NCBI RefSeq assembly: GCF_004138405.1
Contig: NZ_PRLL01000002.1
Span: 1 to 47,213 of the forward strand
DNA length: 47,213 nt
Reading direction: 5' to 3'
Source of the DNA: Candidatus Nanosyncoccus nanoralicus
Lineage (GTDB): Bacteria > Patescibacteriota > Saccharimonadia > Saccharimonadales > Saccharimonadaceae
The notes below the pieces were generated by a model. It was not told where the DNA came from and searched no databases. It was given only the letters and a program-made list of their open reading frames with translations. Position numbers and translations under genes: made by a program. Shown one piece after another: positions 41,342-47,213 of the stretch (the first letter of the stretch is position 1; each line of letters begins with the position of its first letter).

Positions 41342-41869
41342 ATGATTTTAATTTATGGACCAGCCGGATCGGGGAAATCGACACAGGGGAGGATGTTGGC
41401 GGAAAAGATGGGTCGCACCTGGCTTTCAGCGGGACAGTTAATTCGTGATTCGCATCGATTCGATGAATACACGAGTAAGGGTACGATGATTCCAGAAAAT
41501 ATCTTAGTGGATCTTCTGTGGGAGAACATGAATGCTGTATTCAAAGATGGGGGTGAGGTAATTTTTGATGGTCAGCCAGGTTCAGTTGAACAAGTGGGTA
41601 TGTTGGAGGAAAAAGGAGTTTTTACGCATACAGAATTTGCGGTGCTACTAAAGGTACCAGAAGAAGAACTCTTAATAAGGTTGGCTGAGCGAGGAAGAGA
41701 GGATGATAATGTCGAAGTCTGGAAGCAGAAAATATCCTACTTTGAACAAAAAAGTTATTCATTTTTAACAGAGATGAAGTCGCGGGGGGTGCAGATTTAT
41801 GAAGTAGATGGCGTGGGGTCAATTAAAGAAGTAAATCAGCGTATTATGGAATTAGTTCAGAAAAATTAA
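41342..41869 (+). CDS. Adenylate-kinase-like protein, second copy
   Basis: 175 residues. P-loop YGPAGSGKSTQGRMLA, LSAGQLIRDS, then FDGQPGSVEQ where DGFPRT is expected: the Arg that binds the phosphate is lost. The lid is short (RLAERGREDDNVEVW). It is homologous to the preceding gene but diverged at the nucleoside-monophosphate site, so its substrate may differ or it may be regulatory. AGAAAGGAG precedes the ATG. Confidence 0.8.
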   Translation: MILIYGPAGSGKSTQGRMLAEKMGRTWLSAGQLIRDSHRFDEYTSKGTMIPENILVDLLWENMNAVFKDGGEVIFDGQPGSVEQVGMLEEKGVFTHTEFAVLLKVPEEELLIRLAERGREDDNVEVWKQKISYFEQKSYSFLTEMKSRGVQIYEVDGVGSIKEVNQRIMELVQKN

Positions 41870-41877
41870 TTTAATTA

Positions 41878-41907
41878 AAAAAATCGGAAAAATGTTTCCG
41901 ATTTTTT
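41878..41907. terminator. Bidirectional terminator
   Basis: AAAATCGGAAA pairs with TTTCCGATTTT; A and T runs on both sides serve the kinase and the convergent map gene. Confidence 0.85.
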
Positions 41908-41924
41908 GTTGGTAGAGAAAATAT

Positions 41925-42683
41925 TTATTCCTCAGGGCAGTTTGGTAAAGTCAGTACCTCGAAGCCAGTCTCGGTAACAAGAATAGTATGTTCACAGTGA
42001 CAGCCAATAGAGCCATCAGAAAGAACGACATCCCAGCCGTTTTCTGGGCTAACGTGATTGTATGGTTTACCAAGAGACGACATTGGTTCGATACATAGAG
42101 TATCTCCCGGCTGGAGTATGTAACCGCGACCACGTTTACCAAAGTTTGGAACTTCTGGTTCCATATGCATGGATTTACCAATAAAGTGGCCAACATAGTT
42201 TTCGATAACGCCTAGATGTCCGCGACGTAAAACGGTTTCTACGGCATAGCCAATATCGCCAAGATGTGTACCTGGAGCAACCGTAGCAATGCCAGCCCAG
42301 AGGCTTTTTTCGGTAGTTTTAATCATTTGCTTGACGGCAGGACTGGCTTTGCCAACTGTGGTAGTAAAAGCTGCATCTGTATGATAGCCTTTATAACCAA
42401 TTACGAGGTCAAAAGAAACTTTGTCGCCGTCTTGGAGGGCGTAATCGCTGTTGGGGGCGCCATGAACTAGTTCATCGTTAACAGAGATACAGATGGCGCC
42501 TGGGAATTTTTGGGGAAGTTGATCATAGGAAACTATGGCTCCGGCTTCTGTGATTTTTTTACGAACCCAAGTATCAAGTTGACGTTTAGTCATACCAACG
42601 TCAACATAATCTCGGAGCTCGGCGAGAATTGTACCTAAAATTTTGCCACCCTCGCGCATGGCGGTAATTTTTTGAATATCCAT
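41925..42683 (-). CDS. map: Methionine aminopeptidase, type I
   Basis: 252 residues. Metal ligands fit the pita-bread fold: ISVNDELVHGAP, KVSFDLVIGYKGYHTDAAFTTTVG (two Asp), NYVGHFIGKSMHMEPEVPNF (His), LCIEPM (Glu), and CEHTILVTETG (Glu). It trims N-terminal Met after deformylation. TATAAT ends 6 nt before the ATG (leaderless). ftsA runs divergently from the same 57-nt gap. Confidence 0.96.
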   Translation of the reverse strand: MDIQKITAMREGGKILGTILAELRDYVDVGMTKRQLDTWVRKKITEAGAIVSYDQLPQKFPGAICISVNDELVHGAPNSDYALQDGDKVSFDLVIGYKGYHTDAAFTTTVGKASPAVKQMIKTTEKSLWAGIATVAPGTHLGDIGYAVETVLRRGHLGVIENYVGHFIGKSMHMEPEVPNFGKRGRGYILQPGDTLCIEPMSSLGKPYNHVSPENGWDVVLSDGSIGCHCEHTILVTETGFEVLTLPNCPEE

Positions 42684-42740
42684 GGATAAATTATAACACC
42701 GATATATTTTTTAAAATGTTTATGGTATAATACCAAGGAT

Positions 42741-43958
42741 ATGAATGACCAGTTACCTCGTTTTATGTTAGGAATCGATGTTGGAACACAGTACATTCGT
42801 GCGGTGGCGCTTTCTGAGTACCAAGGTGAAATATCCGTGATAGCTAACTCTGAGGTAAAAAATAATGGTGGAATGAGTAAGGGGGTGATTACAAATTTGG
42901 CTGGCCCGGTTGAGTCATTAAATAGAGCAATTGTAATGATTGATCAGACGAGCGGAAAATCTTTAAAGTCTGCCTATACCTCAATTAATGGTTCACAGGT
43001 TGGCGCGGTGCAAACTCAAGGCATGATTTCAATTATGGGTGGGGAGGCTATTTCGCCGAATGATTTGAAGCGAATTCAAGAGATGTCACTTGCGGGAGTG
43101 ATTCCAAATAATCGAGAAGTCTTAAAAGTGATTCCTACGAATTATATTGTGGATGGTCAGTCTGGCATTCGGGATCCTTTGGGAATGAATGCAATGAAGT
43201 TAGAAATGCAAGCGAGTGTTGTTTCAGCACTAGTGCCGTCTTGTTTAAATCTACGAAAATTGACTGAGAATGTTTCGATTGAGTCGCTAGAACTTGTGCC
43301 AACAGCCGTTGCTTCGGCAAGAGTTGTTCTAACTGAACAGCAAAAGGATAATGGTGTTGCGGTAGTGGATCTTGGGGCTTCTACGACAAGTGTAGCAGTT
43401 TTTATGGATGGTTTTTTGCAGCATTATGCGGTTCTGAATGCAGGTGCAAATAATATTACGAATGATCTTGCTATTGGGCTTGCAATTAATCCAGGCGTGG
43501 CAGAGGAAATTAAATTGCGCTATGTTTCAGCTGATTTTCCAGAGAGTGATAAAACAATCGTAACAAAGGTGGGCGACGAAACAGTAAGCTTCACAAAAGA
43601 TGAGGTGAACCAGATTGTAAGAGAACGTTTGATTGATATTTTTGAGCATGTAGAAAAGATTTTGAAACAGGCAGGTTATGCGCAGAAATTACCAGAGGGG
43701 TTGGTGATTGTTGGCGGTGGTGCAATGATGCGAAACTTAGATAAGTTTGTAAAAGATTTACTTGGTATGGCTGTGAGGATAGGAAGACCAACGGAAAAAC
43801 TTGGTGGGGTATTTGATCTTGTTGAGAATCCAAAATATACGACGGCTTTAGGACTAGCTCTGATGATGTATGATGATGAATTGACGGTTGGTGAAGTGAG
43901 CAATGAAACTCAAGAAGGTGGTTTGTTCTCGTTTTTGAATATTTTCAAGAAAAAATAA
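42741..43958 (+). CDS. ftsA: Cell division protein FtsA
   Basis: 405 residues, actin fold. LGIDVGTQYIRAVAL is phosphate loop 1, VAVVDLGASTTSVAVF loop 2, and EGLVIVGGGAMMRNLDKFV the adenosine motif. The SHS2-type 1C domain is present. The C-terminus ends in an amphipathic helix with basic tail (GGLFSFLNIFKKK) that binds membrane and tethers FtsZ. TATAAT lies 9 nt before the ATG, so the leader is at most a few bases. ftsZ follows after 83 nt. Confidence 0.95.
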   Translation: MNDQLPRFMLGIDVGTQYIRAVALSEYQGEISVIANSEVKNNGGMSKGVITNLAGPVESLNRAIVMIDQTSGKSLKSAYTSINGSQVGAVQTQGMISIMGGEAISPNDLKRIQEMSLAGVIPNNREVLKVIPTNYIVDGQSGIRDPLGMNAMKLEMQASVVSALVPSCLNLRKLTENVSIESLELVPTAVASARVVLTEQQKDNGVAVVDLGASTTSVAVFMDGFLQHYAVLNAGANNITNDLAIGLAINPGVAEEIKLRYVSADFPESDKTIVTKVGDETVSFTKDEVNQIVRERLIDIFEHVEKILKQAGYAQKLPEGLVIVGGGAMMRNLDKFVKDLLGMAVRIGRPTEKLGGVFDLVENPKYTTALGLALMMYDDELTVGEVSNETQEGGLFSFLNIFKKK

Positions 43959-44041
43959 ATTATTTAAGAAATTACTACTTAACTAGGGAGAAAAATGTGA
44001 TAAACTAGAAGTAGTTATTTGTTAGATAGTGAGGAAAAAAG

Positions 44042-45247
44042 ATGCCTGAAATTAAACCAACAGAGGTGGAAACAAAAGCAAGCATTAAAGTCGTGGGGGT
44101 TGGTGGTGCCGGTGGTTCTGCAGTTAATCGAATGAAAGAAGTTGGACTTTCTGGTGTAGAATTTATCGCAATCAATACTGATGCTCAGGCACTACATTAT
44201 TCAAATGCCGATACGAAGGTACATATTGGTAAAGGCTTGGGTGCTGGTGGTGATCCTGAAAAAGGCCAAACCGCTGCAGAGGAGAGCCGTGAAAATATCA
44301 AAGAGTCTTTGAAGGGCGCCGATATGGTATTTATTACCCTTGGTGCTGGTGGTGGTACTGGCTCTGGTGCTGGTCCAATTGTAGCTAAAGAAGCAAAAGA
44401 CCAGGGTATTTTAACCGTTGGTGTGGTGACTCGTCCATTTACTTTCGAGGGCGCCCAGAGAAAGCGTAATGCTGATAAGGCAATTAATGAGATGACTGAT
44501 GCGGTAGATGCACTGATTACAATTCCAAATGATCGCTTATTGCAAACAATTGATCCGAGAACACCACTACTCGAGACTTTTAAGATTGCCGATGATGTAT
44601 TACGTCAAGGTGTTCAGGGGATTTCAGAATTAATTACAGAACATGCATTAATTAACTTAGACTTTGCTGACGTAAAGGCAATTATGAAAGACGCTGGTTC
44701 TGCATTAATGGGTATCGGTCGGGCTTCAGGTGAGAACAGGGCAAAGTTAGCTGCTCAACAGGCAATTGAATCACCACTAATTGAGGTAAAAATCGATGGT
44801 GCTCGTGGCGTACTATTTTCAGTAGCTGGTGGATATGATATGTCGATGTCAGAAATCCAGGAAGCAGCAGAGGAAATTACCGGTGCTGTTTCACCAGATG
44901 CTAATATCATCTTCGGTGCATCTATTCGTCCAGAATTACAGGATGAGATCGTAATTACAGTAGTAGCAACTGGATTTGATTCAGATGTTTATCGTCGTAA
45001 GCGCGCAGAAGAAGAAGAAAAGAAGCGTACGGATGAGGCTTTAAATAGAGTAGAGAGTCTAAGAAACCAACAGCAAATTATTGAGTCTACTCCAAGTTTT
45101 GCACCAGAAGCTAATGAGCAGAGTAGTGCAGAGGAATTTACGGCAACACCAAAAGAAAATATTTGGGATAAAATTGGCCGTCAGGATGAAGAAGAGGATT
45201 TAGAAGTCCCGCCTTCTCTAAGAGCAAAACTACGCGGTAAGAAATAG
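44042..45247 (+). CDS. ftsZ: Cell division protein FtsZ
   Basis: 401 residues, tubulin fold. [17 protein letters not shown] opens the GTPase, and the tubulin signature [19 protein letters not shown] lies near residue 103. T7 loop [22 protein letters not shown] has the catalytic Asp pair. A ~75-residue charged linker ends in [14 protein letters not shown], the C-terminal peptide that should meet FtsA. It forms the division ring. TAAACT and GTGAGG precede it in the gap. A hairpin follows at 45252. Confidence 0.97.
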   Translation: MPEIKPTEVETKASIKVVGVGGAGGSAVNRMKEVGLSGVEFIAINTDAQALHYSNADTKVHIGKGLGAGGDPEKGQTAAEESRENIKESLKGADMVFITLGAGGGTGSGAGPIVAKEAKDQGILTVGVVTRPFTFEGAQRKRNADKAINEMTDAVDALITIPNDRLLQTIDPRTPLLETFKIADDVLRQGVQGISELITEHALINLDFADVKAIMKDAGSALMGIGRASGENRAKLAAQQAIESPLIEVKIDGARGVLFSVAGGYDMSMSEIQEAAEEITGAVSPDANIIFGASIRPELQDEIVITVVATGFDSDVYRRKRAEEEEKKRTDEALNRVESLRNQQQIIESTPSFAPEANEQSSAEEFTATPKENIWDKIGRQDEEEDLEVPPSLRAKLRGKK

Positions 45248-45251
45248 TGAA

Positions 45252-45277
45252 ATATGGTCGGAGAAATCTGACCATAT
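45252..45277 (+). terminator. Hairpin after ftsZ
   Basis: ATATGGTC pairs with GACCATAT. ATAATC and no T run follow, so it may be a weak terminator or an mRNA-stability element. Confidence 0.5.
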
Positions 45278-45347
45278 ATAATCTTGAGGACCAGAGCTCC
45301 TTAAGGGGTAATTGAAAGAATTATCTAGATAAAAGGTGGAGGTAAAA

Positions 45348-45806
45348 ATGCAAATGATAGGTGTGAAGATTGGTGATAGTAAGGTGCTTGAAAGTCGTGA
45401 GACTCCTGACGGTTCAATGATTCGTCGTCGCCGTGTGACGGCAGATGGCTACCGCTTTACAACTTATGAGCGCATAGAAATGCCACCACTTGCGGTGATG
45501 AAACGTAGTGGGAATAGGGAGCCTTTTGATCGTGATAAACTGCATAAGGCAGTAAATCGCAGTGTGGGTAAATTTTTTAACTCAGAACTTGAAATTGAAG
45601 ATGTGGTGAATAAGGTGGTGGAGAGGGTGTATTCTCTTGGGCGTGATGTGGTCTATTCGAAAGAGATAGGACAGGCGATCTTGGATGTGTTGGCTAAAAT
45701 TAATGAAGTAGCTTACGTTCGATTTGCTAGTGTATTTTTACAATTTAAATCATTAGATGAATTTGAAAGAATTATTAGAGAACAAAGAGAGAAACGTGAG
45801 GATTAA
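45348..45806 (+). CDS. nrdR: NrdR-like regulator lacking the zinc-ribbon cysteines
   Basis: 152 residues from ATG 45348 (GGTGGAGG upstream). The ATP-cone domain is well kept: VMKRSGNREPFDRDKLHKAVNRSVG, EIGQAILDVLAKINEVAYVRFASVFLQFKSLDEF. The N-terminus aligns with the NrdR zinc ribbon (DSKVLESRETPDGSMIRRRRVTADGYRFTTYER), but all four Cys are replaced: MQMIGVK stands for MKCPxCG, and TADG for CxxCG. NrdR represses ribonucleotide reductase genes by nucleotide-controlled DNA binding through that ribbon. Loss of zinc means a changed or lost DNA contact. A thioredoxin-like gene follows directly, as redox partners often do near nrd genes. Confidence 0.85.
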   Translation: MQMIGVKIGDSKVLESRETPDGSMIRRRRVTADGYRFTTYERIEMPPLAVMKRSGNREPFDRDKLHKAVNRSVGKFFNSELEIEDVVNKVVERVYSLGRDVVYSKEIGQAILDVLAKINEVAYVRFASVFLQFKSLDEFERIIREQREKRED

Positions 45807-46073
45807 ATGCGAATTGTAATTGTAGTAAAAACACATTCAGAATATTTCAGAGAGGCTGAAGAGTGGGGCGTGGAATATCAGCGTGAGACTGGACGGGAAG
45901 TTGAACTGATTGATCCGGAGACAATTGAGGGGGAGATTTTTGCATCAACTCGAGATATTATGCAATATCCGAGTTTATTGATTCTGGGCGGGAGTGGCGA
46001 AATCGTAAAAAAATGGAGTGGCTCACCACTACCGCAGTTTGACCAAGTGTCTTATATGCTACGCAGCGTGTAA
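45807..46073 (+). CDS. Small thioredoxin-fold protein without CxxC
   Basis: 88 residues; the ATG touches the nrdR-like stop codon. The strand-helix order (RIVIVVKTHSEYFREAEEWGVEYQRE, EVELIDPETIEGE, then YPSLLILGGSGEIVKKWSG) fits a glutaredoxin/thioredoxin fold. YPSLLIL matches the cis-Pro segment, and the position of CxxC holds THSEYF, so there is no redox Cys. It cannot act as a normal disulfide reductase. It could be an adaptor for the NrdR-like protein; this is inferred from position. Confidence 0.65.
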   Translation: MRIVIVVKTHSEYFREAEEWGVEYQRETGREVELIDPETIEGEIFASTRDIMQYPSLLILGGSGEIVKKWSGSPLPQFDQVSYMLRSV

Positions 46074-46095
46074 AATATATTGTATAATAAGGGGG

Positions 46096-46839
46096 ATGAG
46101 TGAAATCAGGGAGAAAGCCTTAAGAATTTTTGCGCAAGCAAAAGAGATGCCTGGGTATTCTTTGTCATGGGAAAAACATTCTTTAAACGTAGCTAAAGTA
46201 GCGGAATCAATTACGAGAGTAGTGATGGAGAATGGAGCAAAATTGAGGTTCACGAAAGTCACAGGAGAAGGGCCGGAAACAGGCAGGGAACTGAGTGGTG
46301 AAGAAATGACGGATATGGCTTTTTCCGCAGGACTACTGCATGATATTGGCCGATGTGTGGAAGTAAAGGTTGGCTTACGTCATCCAATTTTGGGATATAA
46401 CCTATTGACGAACGAGGGGCTGGTGGAGCTAGCACAGGTCTCGATGACTCATACGTATTACGGATACAAACAGATAGAACGGGCTGAGTTTTGGGAAGAA
46501 CTGGACTCAAAAAGTTTAGAATTTACGCAGGACTATATGAAGGGGGCTGAGATTTCTGATTTAGATCTTTTGGTTCAACTAGCTGATAATATGGGACATC
46601 CAATGGGGGTGATGACGATATCGGATCGTTTTTCTGACGTATTAATTCGACATGGAATTCGGTCTGCAGGTGATCATCTCAGAGAATTGTTTAGAATAAA
46701 ACAGTATTTTGACAAAAAGGCTGGAATAAATATATATGAGCTGTTCAGGGATGAAATTATTAGAACGACAATGATGGAACCGAACGGGATGATGAGAGAA
46801 AAACAAAATGTAACAGATGAAACGGAGGAGAGTTTATGA
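46096..46839 (+). CDS. HD-domain phosphohydrolase
   Basis: 247 residues from ATG 46096; TATAAT (46083-46088) ends 7 nt upstream, so the longer ORF from 46018 is excluded. HD motifs: WEKHSLNVAKVAESI (His), FSAGLLHDIGRCVE (His-Asp), VSMTHTYYGY, and LLVQLADNMG (Asp). Metal-dependent HD enzymes hydrolyse nucleotides or cyclic nucleotides; the substrate cannot be told. Its stop overlaps the ileS start (ATGA), so it is coupled with ileS. Confidence 0.85.
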   Translation: MSEIREKALRIFAQAKEMPGYSLSWEKHSLNVAKVAESITRVVMENGAKLRFTKVTGEGPETGRELSGEEMTDMAFSAGLLHDIGRCVEVKVGLRHPILGYNLLTNEGLVELAQVSMTHTYYGYKQIERAEFWEELDSKSLEFTQDYMKGAEISDLDLLVQLADNMGHPMGVMTISDRFSDVLIRHGIRSAGDHLRELFRIKQYFDKKAGINIYELFRDEIIRTTMMEPNGMMREKQNVTDETEESL

Positions 46840-47213
46840 AATACCAAGCAAACACAAGAAGAAGAGCGATTGAATACGAGAAGGCAATTGTCGACTTTTG
46901 GAAAAAGAACCGAGTTTTTGAAAAGTCAATCGAGCAACGAGATATTAATAATGGATATGTGTTTTATGACGGGCCTCCATTCATCACCGGTTTGCCACAT
47001 CATGGCACCTTACTATCTTCAATCGTAAAAGATGCTGTGCCTCGTTTTTGGACAATGCGTGGTAAGAGGATTGAGCGAAGATGGGGATGGGATTGTCATG
47101 GCTTACCGGCAGAGAACTTCGTGGAGAAACAACTAGGTATTACTGATAGGCGTGAGATTGGTACTAAGTGGCCACTTTCAACCTATATTACGAAGGCACG
47201 TGAGTCGATGGTT
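46836..47213 (+). CDS. ileS: Isoleucyl-tRNA synthetase (N-terminal part)
   Basis: Runs off the right edge; 126 codons are seen. YVFYDGPPFITGLPHHGTLLSSIVKDAVPRFW corresponds to the class I active-site region and RWGWDCHGLPAEN is typical of IleS. The GLPH form, instead of the ANGDIHIGH form, puts it in the eukaryote-like type 2 branch, often less sensitive to mupirocin. The HIGH signature reads HHGT. GGAGGAG precedes the ATG, which overlaps the upstream stop by 4 nt. Confidence 0.93.
   Translation, partial: MKYQANTRRRAIEYEKAIVDFWKKNRVFEKSIEQRDINNGYVFYDGPPFITGLPHHGTLLSSIVKDAVPRFWTMRGKRIERRWGWDCHGLPAENFVEKQLGITDRREIGTKWPLSTYITKARESMV

Overview
The window comes from a Saccharibacteria (TM7, Candidate Phyla Radiation) genome. 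The 16S rRNA gene (20113-21642) carries, as I remember them, exact matches to two TM7 diagnostic primer sites (the 910F-type CATAAAGGAATTGACGGGG and the 1177R-type GGAAGGAGGGGATGATGTC) and the TM7-typical U at E. coli position 912. The gene set fits a reduced epibiont: translation, cell division, replication restart, a membrane-anchored TraG/VirD4-like ATPase, a stalked surface protein, and almost no biosynthesis. The standard genetic code works throughout (TGA is a stop).

Layout. 1-942: a cut winged-helix/nucleotidyltransferase-like regulator and a reduced metallo-beta-lactamase-like protein. 1189-3361: M50 protease, an unidentified structured RNA, a Nudix-RNase H fusion, and RNase P RNA. 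3371-6340 (minus): infC-rpmI-rplT-rpmB and comM. 6435-8100: tmRNA and then about 1.3 kb with no convincing gene but several promoter/hairpin/terminator units that look like small RNAs. 8236-12348: small membrane protein, Q/N-rich protein and TraG/VirD4-like ATPase. 12526-17429: gyrB-gyrA. 17623-19823: stalked surface protein and divergent PAP2 protein. 19895-21827: a 16S unit without 23S, with its own promoter, processing stem and terminator. 21856-25281: hypothetical gene, CaCA antiporter, SpoU methylase, small membrane protein, tRNA-Ile, tRNA-Ala with an alanine-type minihelix behind it, and a KGG protein. 25445-29956: MazG, HExxH protein, ribosomal protein S1, peroxiredoxin, DUF1287 protein, second HExxH protein. 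30114-34035: tRNA-Asn and a SUF iron-sulfur operon (sufC-sufB-sufS-sufU, no sufD). 34097-36380: DUF5663 protein, fmt, def and a strongly folded noncoding segment. 36427-42683: priA, winged-helix protein, recJ, rpsU, two adenylate-kinase-like genes, map. 42741-47213: ftsA, ftsZ, a cysteine-less NrdR-like protein, a thioredoxin-like protein, an HD protein and the start of ileS.

How it works together. The formyl-methionine cycle is nearly complete here (fmt, def, map), next to ribosome genes (S1, S21, L20, L28, L35, IF3), RNase P and tmRNA. Division (ftsA, ftsZ) and DNA maintenance (gyrAB, priA, recJ, comM) form the other core. Two kinds of translation start coexist. Some genes have a Shine-Dalgarno sequence and the 16S keeps CCTCC at its 3' end. 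At least 17 genes instead have a TATAAT-like -10 box ending 6-9 nt before the ATG, so their mRNAs should be leaderless. This rule moves several starts downstream of the longest ORF.

The most unusual items are the minihelix after tRNA-Ala (24720-24755), the small-RNA cluster after tmRNA, the tmRNA T-loop that lacks TTC, three unassigned folded RNAs (1861-1998, 7930-8095, 36204-36380), the NrdR-like protein without zinc cysteines, and the widespread leaderless starts.
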